Part shown: piece by piece, positions 54,714 to 63,647 of the stretch
Layout of the letters: the number at the start of each line of letters is the position of its first letter
Numbering within the stretch: position 1 is the first letter of the stretch
NCBI GenBank assembly: GCA_026770575.1
Contig: MU657210.1
Span: forward strand, 287,116 to 350,762
Length of the DNA: 63,647 bases
Reading direction: 5' to 3'
Origin: Pelagophyceae sp. CCMP2097
Lineage: Eukaryota > Sar > Pelagophyceae
Made by a program: the position numbers and the translations under genes
The notes under the pieces: model-generated
Database searches by the model: none
Told to the model about the DNA's origin: nothing
The model's input: the letters and a program-made list of their open reading frames with translations, nothing else

Positions 54714-55613
54714 TCAGTCGCTTGGCGGCTCGTCTGGCCTCGGCTCGTTTGGTCTCGGCTCGTCTGGCCTCGGTTGGCCGTTTTCGCGGCTCGCGTCGTT
54801 TTCACCCGCGGCGCGCTTCTCTTCGGCGCGGAGCGCTAATTCGAACTCGGACGCCGTGCGCGCCGACTGGAGGCGATCTTCGTCAGAGACGATTGACGTC
54901 AGAGGGACGCCGAACCGCTTTGCTTTTTCAGATGAAAACGCTGCCTCGAGCGAAAAAGACGCCTCGAGGGCGCGCCTCCGCACCTCCGACGCAGCCACGG
55001 CGACCGACTCCGGATCCGAAGAATCCGAGGCATCGTCGCGCGCCGCTTCGGACGGTGCCGCCGCAGCGAGCGCCTCTGACGGCGCTGCCGTGGCGTCGGT
55101 CTCCGCGCCGGCATCGCCGTCGTCGTCGTTGTCGCCGGCGGCGTCTGAGAAGTCGACCATCTTCCGGATCGCCGCCCACGCGACGTCTGCGGCTGAGGTT
55201 TCTGTAGCAAAAGCGGCGAGGTCGAACGAGTGGCGCCAGCACTGGTTGCGCAAAATGTGTAATTCGCGCGGCGCCGCGAGCGCGCGATCGCGCAGGTCGC
55301 ATACGGGCACCGCCGTCGTGCCGACGCAGGCGAGGCCCTTTAAATCGCTTGGGATTCGGAGCTCGCGGACGACGCCGGCCGCCGTCTGGAACGAAAGCAG
55401 CTTCCGCAGCGTCTCCGGCGCCGTCGCTTTCTCCGGCAGAAAGTCCCAGCCGACGAGGCCGCCGGCGTCCTCGACGAAGCAGGCCGTGTGGAGCCGCACG
55501 AAGGCGGGCCCGCCGACGAGCCGCGAGACACGGACGTACACGCGCCGCCGCGGCGCCACGCCCGCCGCAAACGCCAGCAGCCACAGCAGCGGCCAAGCGC
55601 GCGCGGCGGGCAT
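54714..55613 (-). CDS. Secreted or organelle-targeted protein of unknown family
   Basis: An intronless gene of 299 residues starting at ATG 55613. The leader MPAARAWPLLWLLAFAAGV is a clear signal peptide. The conserved-looking part is residues 20-150, with VYVRVSRLVGGPAFVRLHTA, then VGWDFLPEKATAPETLRKLL, then LRNQCWRHSFDLAAFA. The last contains an Asn-Gln-Cys-Trp/His pair that recalls plant papain-like or lipid-associated proteins, but I cannot name the family. The tail is acidic, then ends in repeats of RPDEPRPNEP encoded by a short DNA repeat at 54715-54770. It is divergent from RanBP1 (132 bp). Confidence 0.7.
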   Translation of the reverse strand: MPAARAWPLLWLLAFAAGVAPRRRVYVRVSRLVGGPAFVRLHTACFVEDAGGLVGWDFLPEKATAPETLRKLLSFQTAAGVVRELRIPSDLKGLACVGTTAVPVCDLRDRALAAPRELHILRNQCWRHSFDLAAFATETSAADVAWAAIRKMVDFSDAAGDNDDDGDAGAETDATAAPSEALAAAAPSEAARDDASDSSDPESVAVAASEVRRRALEASFSLEAAFSSEKAKRFGVPLTSIVSDEDRLQSARTASEFELALRAEEKRAAGENDASRENGQPRPDEPRPNEPRPDEPPSD

Positions 55614-55745
55614 GGAGCGGCCGGCACGCGCGCCCGCCGCCGCGCCCCGCGCGCGCTGCCGGGATTTCTTCCGAGTGTTTCTTAAAAGATTCCGTTGGAT
55701 TTCATTTCATAAAAAGAGGGTTGCTCGACCCATCGCTTTATCAGC

Positions 55746-56102
55746 ATGTCGGGCTTTGGAGGCGCGGACGGGGCGCAGCTGACCTTTGGGTCGGCGGCGG
55801 CGGCCAAGGAGGGCGACGGCGCGCTAAACTTTTCGTCGGCTTTTGGCTCCGTCGCTGCCGCCGCCGGCGACGCCTTTGCGCCCGCGGGCCAGTTCGGCGC
55901 CGGCGTCGCGGCGCGCCGCCGCGTCCGGCAAGACCAGGCACCGCAGCAAGGCGACGGCGAGGGGCCGACAAGGCTGTGATTTCCCCAAAAGGCAAAAAGG
56001 AGGGGACGAGGCAGGCGCCGGCCGCCGTGGGGCCGCGGGCGTAAAATCTCGCGCCTCGCGGCCATTTGCCGGTCGCTTCTCCTCCGCACGCTTCGTCGCA
56101 GG

Positions 56103-56134
<32 letters not shown>

Positions 56135-56934
56135 AAGGTTGCCGAAGTGGAGTCGACGGCGGAGTTTGTGCCGGTGGTCCAGCTCGAGGAGATTGAGACC
56201 AAGACTCACGAAGAGGAGGAGGAGGTCATCTTCAAGATGCGTAGCAAGCTCTTCCGCTTCACCGAGACGCTCCTGAACAAGGGCTCTGGGAAGAAGGAGT
56301 GGATCGAGTGAGCCAAAGACGCGACCGCCGGGGGGCGCGATACGCTTGCGCCTTTGCGCCAGGGGCCTTTGCGACGACGGGCACGCGCTTGGCCGCCTGT
56401 GCACCGGCCTCGAGCCTCGATTTCAGGCGCGGCGTGGGCGACATGAAGCTTTTGAAGCACCGCGAGTCTTCTAAAATCCGCGTCTTGATGCGCCAAGAAA
56501 AGACGATGAAGGTCATCGCCAACCACATCGTCGACCCGCGCATCGAGCTCGCGCCCAACGCCGGCTCGGACCGCTCCTGGGTCTGGTCCGTCTTCGACTT
56601 TTCCGAAGGTACGTAATGCGTGCCCTCGCACCGCCGCCCCGCTCAAAACGCCGTTTGTACGCAGGCGACCTCGTTGAGGAGGTCTTCGCGCTGCGGTTCG
56701 GCACGGCGGAGAACTCGAACAAATTCAAGGACGCGTTCCTCGAGGCGCAGGCGGAGATGACGAAGCTCTGCGCGGGCGAGGACGCCGCGCCCGACGCCGC
56801 CGCCGACGACGCCGCGGCAGCGCTCGAGGGGCTGAAGGCCACGGACGAGGTGCGCCCCAATTCTGCCCAAGCACGCCCCCGACGCCCGACTGCGCTTGTA
56901 GGCGCCCGCCGAGGAGGCGCCCGCCGCGGAATAA
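55746..56934 (+). CDS. RANBP1: Ran-binding protein 1
   Basis: Five exons (55746-55922, 56102-56307, 56427-56608, 56665-56849, 56902-56934) give 260 residues in phase, with a short last exon ending [10 protein letters not shown]. The N-terminus is FG-containing and Ala-rich ([20 protein letters not shown]). The Ran-binding domain (about 85-220) has [17 protein letters not shown], then [15 protein letters not shown], then [20 protein letters not shown] followed by [22 protein letters not shown] completes it. These are hallmark RanBD contacts with Ran-GTP. RanBP1 promotes GTP hydrolysis by Ran with RanGAP and thus nuclear transport recycling. The FG-like N-terminal extension is not in animal RanBP1 and recalls Nup50/RanBP2 proteins. 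Confidence 0.92.
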
Positions 56935-57039
56935 GTGTGAATCTCGACGGCGCCCATCCGACGATCCGATTTCGCCACCAAAGCCGAGGGCCCCTGGCCC
57001 GAAGCCGCCGCGGTCCGGAACGAAGGAGACGGGGAGCAC

Positions 57040-58376
57040 ATTTAAACAGAAACGTTCGGGGACTCCTGTGGCGTGCGAGGATTGCGAGCGCGGCGCTCTC
57101 GTCGTCGACGTAGCAGTCGTCGTCGCGGTCGACCCACCACCGCGCCTCTGTGTCTGACAGAAGCTTTGCGAGCGTCTGGCCGAGTTTGGCCTCGCGGTCT
57201 GATGGTGATAGCGCCGCAAACTGCGGCAGTCGAAGGTGCGCGCCGAGGACGTCTTCGAGCGGCAAAACGTCGGAGACGCCGTCGGAGCAGACGACGCAGG
57301 CTATGAGAACCGTTGTGGATGGGATGGCGACGTGCGAGATTGTGGGTGTGGCAACGACGCCGAGCTGCTTCGCGTCGGCGTCGCCCAGGCTGCGAGACAT
57401 GGCGAGGCCCGGACCGTTCGACCTACGACACGCGTCGCAGGGCCTACGATGAGTGGCAGGTTGTCCCTCGGACGCGGCGGCGACCGCCGCTCCGCGTCGC
57501 CGTCGTATTTGCGCCATCGCGACGCCGTCAGTGACGAAATCGGCGCCGCCGGCTGCATCGATGCGCTTGCGCTCGGCGGTGTCGGAGGCGTCGTGCGGTT
57601 TAGATGACCACGTTGCGATTTCGTCGCAAGCGCCGTCGAAGAATCGTAGGCCGCAGCGCGAGTCGCCGAGGGTGCAGACAGTAACGCTCGCTTCGCACAC
57701 GACGGCGACGCAGGCCGTCGTCCCGCTCCGGCCCGCCTCGAGCGCCAGGAACCGCCGCTCGAGCGCCGCGATGGCACGCTCGAGCGCAGCCGCGCGGTCG
57801 CCTGGCGCGGTGCCGTCCGAGGCGCTGGGGTGAGGCCGGCATACATCATGCAGGCACGAGGCCGCGCGGCATACATCAAGCAGGCACTCACTGAGCGCAT
57901 TGGTCGTGCCGGGCTGCCTCGCTGCGTCGGCGACCTCTGCGGCGGCTTTGGCGACCTCTGCGAAGCATCATTGCTCCCGCGGCGGCCGCGGCGAAGCGGT
58001 GCCCGCGGCCGCCGTGGCCGTCGAACGCGCCCATGCCGAAGCCGCCCGGGCACGGTGAGACGGCGATGCAGTCTTGATTTTGCTTTGCCTGGCCCTCCAA
58101 CAGCCCCGCGCAACTCCGCACGGCCCACGTGACATCCCAGCCCGCGACCGATTTACAGTCAGAACCCGCCGAAGACCATGCCTCGCTGCAGTCCGATACC
58201 ACTCCGCCGCCCAAAGTCGGCGGCGGCGCGTCGTCCGCCGCGCCGGCCGCCGTGCCGTCGGCCACCGCTCTCAGGCTGTCCGACGAGTAGGGCGGGTTCT
58301 CGATGATGGCCGTCCGTCTCCGTATCGGCCGACACACTGCCGCCGTGACGGCACTGGGTATGCTCGCGAGGCGCAT
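57040..58376 (-). CDS. PP2C-type serine/threonine phosphatase
   Basis: Exons 58376-58010, 57957-57888 and from 57824 join in phase. The first intron (58009-57958, 52 nt) appears to be GC-AG. PP2C motifs in order are GQAKQNQDC, GAFDGHG, VCTLGDSRCGLRFFDG, AMSRSLGDADAK followed by GVVATPTI, then VVCSDGVSDVLPLEDV and DRDDDCYVDDESAA. The metal-binding Asp residues of the DGHG and DG motifs are present. The N-terminal 70 residues are not typical. The 3' end is uncertain: the frame runs on past 57040 into RanBP1's antisense, where the protein becomes Arg-rich and implausible, so I place the stop near 57040. The substrate is unknown. Confidence 0.82.
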
Positions 58377-58673
58377 GGCACTTTGCTACTCCTCGAGCGC
58401 CCGGCAAGCCGGGCATGCGCAAGGAAGGCCCGGCTGTTCCGACGATCTAGAGAATCCGTTGGAGAAGCGAGACTGGGCTGGACGTGCAAGGAGCCTGCTA
58501 AATGGCCCCTCGCGCGGGGCTTGCACCATGGTCGGCGACGGCGCGAAGACGATTCATTAGGGATCGATATCGCGTCGTTGGGAGGGGCCGCTTGCGCGGG
58601 GCTCTTTTCTCGCGGCGGGTGCTCTCGGCGTCGCTGCTGAGCGCGCAGCGGCCGCTGCTTCGGTTTGTGGCGG
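58377..58673. promoter_or_regulatory. Short intergenic stretch upstream of PP2C / downstream of ALT
   Basis: About 300 bp between the PP2C start and the alanine aminotransferase stop, both on the minus strand. I see no additional gene. It presumably carries the PP2C promoter and the ALT 3' end. Confidence 0.5.
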
Positions 58674-60197
58674 CTACAGCTCGGTTTTGCCGGCGCCGTA
58701 CCTCTCGAGGAAGCCGGCGTGGAAGGTGCCGAGATGGGTGACGACCTGATCCAGCTCGTCCTCGGGCGGCAGAAACGTGGTGCGGAAGTGCCACGTCCCG
58801 TTCTTCTGGCCAAAGCCAGAACCGGGCACGACCACGAGACCCGTGCGCTCGAGCAGCTCCAACGCGTACAGCGCGTCGGGCTGCATGCCGCGGCTGCTGG
58901 CAAAGTCGACGGCCGCGGGGGGCAGCGAGAGTTGCGGGAAGAGGTACATGGCCCCCTGCGCGGGCTCGCAGTGCACGCCCGGCAGCGCGGTCAGCGCCTG
59001 CTGCATCAGAGTCGCGCGGCGCGCGAGCGAGGCGAGCTTGGCGTCGCGCTCCAAGGCGAATATGGCGTGGTCCGAAGTGCCCTTGCGCGGCGGGTGCACC
59101 ATCAGCCCAACCGCGAGCTGGCCCATGAGGTTGGAGCAGAGCGAGATGGAGGCGAGCTTGACGAGCTGCTGCTTCACCGCATCCGGGATGTTTTGGAGTT
59201 CAAAGTAGCCGCCGCGCATACCGCACTCGCCGGTAAAGCCCTTGGAGACACTGTGAAACGAAATAACTGGCCCCGTGCGCTTCATGTCCATTGAGACTTT
59301 GCGCATGGAGACGAAGGGCGGCGCGTCTGCATAAACGTTTTCCTGGTAGACTTCGTCCGCCAAGAGCACCAGATTGCGCCGGTCGCAAAAGTCGACAATC
59401 TCTTCCAAAGACGACCGGGGCAGCGAGGCCCCCGTCGGGTTGCCCGGGTTGATCACGACGAGGCCCCGCGGCGTCGCGCCGCGCGAGACGGCGTCTGCGT
59501 AGGCGCGCTCCAGCTCGGCCACGGGCGCGGCCCACGCGTCGCCCTCGTCCAGGTAGTACGGCGCCAGCGTGGCGTTGGCCAACTTGGCTAGCGCCGAGTA
59601 GAGCGGGTACTGCGGCGCCGGCGCCAGGACGGCGTCTTCGGCGCCGCGCAGCAGCAGTTGCATGACGAGGCGTACACCTTCCGAGGCGCCGTTCGTCAAG
59701 AAGATGTCCGCCGGGTCGGCGGCGAGGCCGTCGCGCCGCTGGATGAAGTCGGCCACCTCCTTGCGCACGACGGCGACGCCCTGGGACTCGGAGTAGGCGC
59801 CGACGCCGCCCTTGATTGCATCCGAATACGCGCGCGCGCGCTTCGACGGCTCGTCGTCGCCCTCAATGACCCCGCCGCCGACGACCTTTGCCAGGACCTG
59901 CCTCGCAAACGTCGGCGGCGCCTGGCCGAGAGCCTGCGGGTTGCCGATGTTGCAGTGAACAATCTTTTCGAAAGGCCTACGCGTCGGCGCGGTCCAAAAG
60001 GGACTTTCGCAGGCCTGGAAGACGTCGTATACGCACCACTTGTGGCCCGGGACCAAGAGTTCCTTTTCGATCTGCGAGGCGCGGTCCAAGATGGCGCCTC
60101 GGACCGCGTATTCGGCTTCGATGACAAGCGGGTTAATCGTAGTAATGTCCACCGCCGCCGCGATGCTGATGCTGAGGACGACCCATGAGAGCCGCAT
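58674..60197 (-). CDS. Alanine aminotransferase
   Basis: Exons 60197-60037 and 59976-58674 give 487 residues in phase. The 60-nt intron (GTGCGT donor) has no stop and would read through as an in-frame insert between GHKW and PFEKIVHCNIGNPQALGQ; removing it restores the family sequence. The enzyme is a PLP-dependent transaminase interconverting alanine + 2-oxoglutarate and pyruvate + glutamate. Motifs include NPGNPTGASLPRSSL, LADEVYQENVY and the Schiff-base lysine in SFHSVSKGFTGECGMRGGY (about 299). The start at ATG 60197 gives MRLSWVVLSISIAAAVDITT, a probable targeting peptide. It is divergent from the lysine-rich gene. Confidence 0.93.
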   Translation of the reverse strand: MRLSWVVLSISIAAAVDITTINPLVIEAEYAVRGAILDRASQIEKELLVPGHKWCVYDVFQACESPFWTAPTRRPFEKIVHCNIGNPQALGQAPPTFARQVLAKVVGGGVIEGDDEPSKRARAYSDAIKGGVGAYSESQGVAVVRKEVADFIQRRDGLAADPADIFLTNGASEGVRLVMQLLLRGAEDAVLAPAPQYPLYSALAKLANATLAPYYLDEGDAWAAPVAELERAYADAVSRGATPRGLVVINPGNPTGASLPRSSLEEIVDFCDRRNLVLLADEVYQENVYADAPPFVSMRKVSMDMKRTGPVISFHSVSKGFTGECGMRGGYFELQNIPDAVKQQLVKLASISLCSNLMGQLAVGLMVHPPRKGTSDHAIFALERDAKLASLARRATLMQQALTALPGVHCEPAQGAMYLFPQLSLPPAAVDFASSRGMQPDALYALELLERTGLVVVPGSGFGQKNGTWHFRTTFLPPEDELDQVVTHLGTFHAGFLERYGAGKTEL

Positions 60198-60557
60198 CCC
60201 GCCGCGAGAGCGTGGACCGATATACCGAGCTCCCTCCGCGCGGCCGAGGGGCGCCTGCAGCGCCACAGAACCGCCGACCGCACTTTTTGGAGACGGCGAC
60301 TCGCCAAAGGTCAGAGCCCCAGAAAGATTTGATCTATGCGTTCTTAGTCTCCAAAATGTAGGGAAGGTTCTTTCGGCGTTGCGCCAAAGATATACACCAA
60401 GAAGGCCGCCGCGCCCGGCGACGACAACGGCGCGGTGGCCGTTGGAGCGCTGGATCGCAGCGGCGGCGCGAGTCCTTCGCCCGTCGCCGAACTTCGGCGA
60501 CGAGTCTAATCCGCGCCCGTGCGTGCGGCTGTGCGCTCAAGGCGAGGCGTTTAGACC
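60198..60557. promoter_or_regulatory. Divergent intergenic region, ALT and lysine-rich gene
   Basis: 360 bp between divergent start codons. I see no gene; the region must contain both promoters. Confidence 0.5.
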
Positions 60558-61602
60558 ATGGCGCGCGGCCGTTCCGCGTCTTCGTCTTCGTCGTCGTCTT
60601 CGAGCGGGAGCGGCGGCGCGGCGCCGTCTCGGCACGAGATCGAGCGCGACAAGGCGCGCGAAGAGGTCGTCGGCCGCTCGCGCATGTGGACGACCGTCGG
60701 CGACTCCGACGACGACGCGCTCGACGGCGGCGACGCGCCGAAGAAGCGCGACGGCGACTCAAAGGACGACAAAAAGGACTCGAAGGACGACAAGGCGAGG
60801 AAGGCTGCCAAGAAGGAAAAAAAGGAGAAGAAGGAAAAAAAGGAGAAGAAGAAGAAGTCTAAGAAGAAGTCCAAGAAGGAGAAGAAGAAGAAGTCCAAGA
60901 ACCCCGGCGCTATCGACCAGGACCAGTGGGGCAAGCACGGCGTCTTGCGCGAGGCGGACTACTTTCGCAAGACGCGCGAGTTCGAGTAAGTCTTTGACGC
61001 CTTCTGCACGCGCGACGCGTCGTGTAGGCTGTGGCTGAACGACGTCAAGCGCATCCCTTCTTTTTCCGGCTCGAAAAGGGAGCTGATGGAGTTATTTTTG
61101 TCGTACGCGGAGGATTACAACACTGTCACTTTACCGCACGAAAAGTACATCGACCTGGACAAGTGGGAGGTGGAGGAGCGCGACCGCGCGGCGCGCGGCG
61201 AGAAGAAGCGGAAGAAAGGGACCGTCCAGACGGAGTTCAACGACGAGGATGAAGTTAGAGCGCAGAGGCGCAAGATCCGTAGGCGCCTCTATTTCCGCCC
61301 GCCTCTATTTCCGCCCACTTGGATAAACGTAGGCGACGCCGCCGAGGAAAAGGCAGAGGCCGAGGAGATTCGGCGCGCGGCTCAAAAGCTGGAGAAGCAG
61401 CAGGGCAAGGTCGAGTTCCTCCGGGAACAGGAGCAGCTCAAGGAGGAGCGCGCGCAGGCGTACAAGCGCGGCGACCTCGTGCGTCGAGCGTCTCGCCGCC
61501 TTTGCGCTGTCTTTGCGTCGATTGTGCCTGTAGGAAAAAGTCAAACAGTTGGAAAAAAAGCTCAACCCGAACAACGACGACTACTTCGAAGACGAGTACT
61601 GA
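60558..61602 (+). CDS. Lysine-rich conserved nuclear-type protein (SCI1-like?)
   Basis: Four exons (60558-60985, 61028-61278, 61333-61478, 61534-61602) give 297 residues in phase. A Ser/Gly-rich start is followed by an extreme Lys run (residues about 80-115, KKEKKEKKEKKEKKKKSKKK) that looks like a nuclear or nucleolar signal. The conserved core is WGKHGVLREADYFRKTREFE then LWLNDVKRIPS, and LMELFLSYAEDYNTVTLPHE followed by KYIDLDKWE. The end is a helical Glu-rich segment and NPNNDDYFEDEY. A similar core is known from plant style cell-cycle inhibitor 1 and uncharacterised animal proteins, but I would not transfer function. The third exon's upstream intron contains two copies of GCCTCTATTTCCGCCC. 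Confidence 0.7.
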
Positions 61603-62085
61603 AGCCCCTCTCGTAAAGGACTGCGCCTGCGGGCAAGCAATCGCCCGCCGCGATCCGAAGATACCTCGGACCTCTGGACTCGAGCGCCCGCCGGGGGCAG
61701 GCTTACGCGACGCGTGGCGTGGACGAGCAGGCCGCGGACGAGCAGAGTTGGACGGGGGCGGAGACGAGTCGAATCGGGCTTGCCAAATCGGCGGCGGCGC
61801 CACGGGCTGCCCTGCGGGGCGCCCCGAGGCAGGAGAAGCTGGCGTTGCCTTGATATGCCGACGGAGCCCCGACTTGGCTCGAGTGAGCCTCCAACAGATC
61901 CGACGAGGGGACCCAGACGATTATGATCTTAGACTCGACGGCAGGGAACCGGGTCCCTGGCAGTCTCGCAGAGCTCGCTGCTGCCCTCGCAGCCTTGCCT
62001 TTGCATCGACGAACGTGAAGGCTAGTCGAAGACGCACCTATTTGGGCCCGCAATCATCTCCGTCGCTTCGTCGCGGCAGCGCTTC
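61603..62085. other. Intergenic stretch between tail-to-tail genes
   Basis: About 480 bp between two stop codons. Open frames run across it in several registers but look like shadow ORFs with no motifs. I see no gene, RNA or repeat. Confidence 0.5.
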
Positions 62086-62969
62086 TCACCATTCGCCGTG
62101 GCAGTCGCCCTCGCAGTTGACCTTTTGCGTGTTACACCACTGGTCGACTTCGTGCTGCTTGACTCCAGCATTGCAGTCCTAGGTCCAAAGGTCCGAGGTC
62201 GCGCCGTCGAATCGAGACGCACGCCGCAGAGGTCGCCCGTGCCGGACCAGAAGCAGCAATAGGCGTTTGTGGGCTGCATCGTCGGCGGGTGCGAAAACGT
62301 CGGTTCGAACGTCAGCTCTTGCGACGGTTCCAGAGTCGGCCGCAGCGACGGTTCGTAGATCAGTTCGTAGACGGACGGCTCGTACGTCGCGTAGACGGAC
62401 GGCTCGTACGTCGCGTAGACGGACGGCTCGTACGTCGGTTGCAGCGACGCCTCGAATAGGCCCGCCGGTTCCAGCGACGGTTTTTCGGTCGGTGAAACCG
62501 TCGGCCGGGGATTCCTCGTCGGCCGCCTCGTGGGCAGGCGGCTGGGCTCGGGAGTCAGAGCCGACGACGGCGCAGCAGTCGGAGACGCCGACGGCGCGTA
62601 GGCTTCCGCCGCGGCCGCCGCCGCCGCGCCGCCGCCGGACGGCGACCCGCTAGAATTCTGTTCCCGCGTGACAAAGAGCAATACGATGGCGGCGACGGCG
62701 AGCGCGACGAAGAGCAAGAGGCCGCAGACCATGGCCTCCCAATTCCGCACCGCCGCCGCCGCCCGCCGGTCAAACGCCGCCGCCTCGAATAGGTCCAAGG
62801 CAGTGCGAGGGTCCTCGTCCTCCGACGGCGCCGTGGCGTCGTCGCCGTGCCGGTCCGCCCGAGCATTCATCTCGACCTCGCGCGCGGAGACCTCCGCCTC
62901 CTTGATCGGCTGGGCCGTGAGGGCCTGCCGCTCGCGTTCGTCTTCGATCTGGGCCATCTCAGAGTCCAT
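62086..62969 (-). CDS. Single-pass membrane protein with Thr/Pro repeats and a Cys-rich ectodomain
   Basis: Exons 62969-62223 and 62178-62086 (44-nt intron, GTGCGT donor) give 279 residues in phase. The N-terminus is charged, then a single hydrophobic helix (residues about 85-105, GLLLFVALAVAAIVLLFV) makes this a type II membrane protein. The ectodomain begins Ala/Ser/Pro-rich, then repeats YEPSVYAT three times. It closes with a cysteine-rich module: YCCFWSGTGDLCGDCNAG, QWCNTQK, NCEGDCHGEW. The module resembles those on stramenopile cell-surface or wall proteins, which suggests carbohydrate or wall contact (inference). The start is the first ATG; an upstream frame begins at TTG only. Confidence 0.75.
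62395..62460. repeat. Tandem ~24-bp repeat encoding YEPSVYAT
   Basis: Three direct copies of GTAGACGGACGGCTCGTACG-type sequence lie between about 62364 and 62436, on the strand opposite the gene, giving a repeated acidic-aromatic heptad in the protein. Confidence 0.7.
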
Positions 62970-63446
62970 GCAGATGAGCCCTCTCAAAAGAAAGTTGCTC
63001 CGACAACAGGGATCGCCGGTCCCGTCGCCAAAGGACCGCCGATGTCTCCTATAGGGACGTCCGTCGTATACGTCTGGCGTATAGGCCTGCAGAGAAGTCT
63101 ACTCTCCGAGTCGGCAAATTTCGAACCGATTGTTCTGGTCGCTAAAAGTGGATTTGAACTTGAGCTTGGTAACTGCACTGGCAGTCTGCGTGCGCGAGAG
63201 GGTTCGTTTTTCGGGGTTCGTTTTTCGGACGAGCGTGAGGAGCCGCGCCTGCATCTCGTCGCGCTCGCTCGGCAGCTCGGCGACGGTCCTACGGCTTGCC
63301 CGAAAAAATCCAGCGGCTTCGGGTTTTACGTAGTAGCTAACGGACCCACGCGCCACCCGTTTCCCCCCTGGACCCTATGGACCCTGGGGGAGCTCTCAGG
63401 AGGCCCGCATAGGCGGTGGATAGTTATGTGTTAGGAGAGAGAGAGA
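62970..63446. other. Region with a possible small exon on the minus strand
   Basis: No gene is established here. On the minus strand, after a GCCGTAG acceptor-like site at about 63290, a frame reads TVAELPSERDEMQARLLTLV and then runs to a stop near 63099. It could be the end of an unidentified gene or a chance frame. The A/T content is ordinary. Confidence 0.3.
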
Positions 63447-63540
63447 TTACGGAGACGCCTCCCCGCTCGCGCGCCGGAGGTACGGGAGGCATGCGAGGAG
63501 CAAAATGAGGATGAAAATGGCGCCGTGGTGGCGTGGGATC
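63447..63540 (-). CDS. Possible last exon of a membrane protein (partial, runs past the window)
   Basis: On the minus strand a frame after a CCTAG acceptor reads IPRHHGAIFILILLLACLPY and LRRASGEASP, then stop at 63449-63447. It looks like a C-terminal membrane anchor. The upstream part would lie beyond the window or within the repeat at 63544-63647, so nothing more can be said. A tail-anchored (for example SNARE-like) protein is one option. Confidence 0.3.
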
Positions 63541-63543
63541 TAG

Positions 63544-63647
63544 GACAGTCGTGGTGCACGAGTCGGTTCGCCGCGAAGGCGTAGGGATGCCGCGGTGCGG
63601 TCTTAGTTGTGACGGTCGTGGTGCACGAGTCGGTTTGCCGCGAAGGC
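63544..63647. repeat. Two copies of a 36-bp repeat, 68-bp period, at the window edge
   Basis: 63544-63579 and 63612-63647 are nearly identical (two changes), each containing GTCGTGGTGCACGAGTCGGT. The array probably continues past the window. Confidence 0.85.

Noticed and set aside
56513..57050. Minus-strand extension of the PP2C frame
   Set aside because: Past 57040 it becomes Arg-rich and lies opposite RanBP1 exons, so it is read-through beyond a missing stop or splice site.
59977..60036. In-frame 20-residue insert in alanine aminotransferase
   Set aside because: It is a stop-free 60-nt intron with GTGCGT donor and GTAG acceptor; removing it restores the family sequence.
61319..62182. Plus-strand ORF of 287 residues
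   Set aside because: It overlaps an exon of the lysine-rich gene in another frame and the tail of the membrane protein gene; no domain or plausible start.

Overview
This is nuclear DNA of a high-GC, intron-bearing single-celled eukaryote. I infer a stramenopile picoalga of the pelagophyte kind (Aureococcus or Pelagomonas-like). The evidence is strong GC bias, gene spacing often under 300 bp, short introns (about 40-130 nt) and an axonemal dynein heavy chain beside many alga-style fusion proteins. There are no bacterial operons, CRISPR arrays or replication origins. Most long ORFs in other frames are GC-driven shadows. I built the gene models by hand from GT-AG (a few GC-AG) junctions, requiring codon phase to hold and protein motifs to continue across each junction.

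Layout. 0.4-10 kb: PH-domain PI 4-kinase (-), ankyrin/lysine-methyltransferase-like protein (+), Enhancer-of-polycomb (-). 11-23.7 kb: a complete axonemal dynein heavy chain (+). 23.7-29.8 kb: secreted glycosyltransferase-like protein (-), SET-domain protein (-), glutaredoxin-DUF547 fusion (+), splicing factor ESS2 (-). 29.8-31.2 kb: an AT-rich island with a 90-bp tandem duplication, hairpins, palindromes, a tRNA-like relic and a good tRNA-Ala(AGC). 31.2-38.5 kb: WD40 protein (+), ubiquitin-like/Tudor-knot protein (-), CPSF30 (-), small membrane protein (-). 38.6-39.4 kb: a second AT-rich island with a MITE-like element. 39.4-48 kb: SK-type potassium channel (+), a relic region, F-box/RING/SNF2 ATPase (+), SMYD-type methyltransferase (+). 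48.1-63.6 kb: GBP-like GTPase (-), nucleotide-sugar transporter (+), four-repeat CysRS-tail-like protein (-), secreted protein (-), RanBP1 (+), PP2C (-), alanine aminotransferase (-), lysine-rich conserved protein (+), Pro/Thr-rich single-pass membrane protein (-), and a probable partial gene at the right edge.

Neighbours are mostly arranged head-to-head or tail-to-tail, so short divergent intergenic stretches are the likely shared promoters. There is no single pathway. Chromatin and RNA functions recur (EPL1, SET, SMYD, SNF2, ESS2, CPSF30, Tudor-knot), alongside signalling and membrane functions. The most interesting signals are an intron in the dynein gene nearly identical to sequence in the intergenic AT-rich island (an introner candidate), a set of GC-AG introns, a short peptide-level repeat (PQRSNGF) found at three noncoding loci, and several unusual domain fusions.
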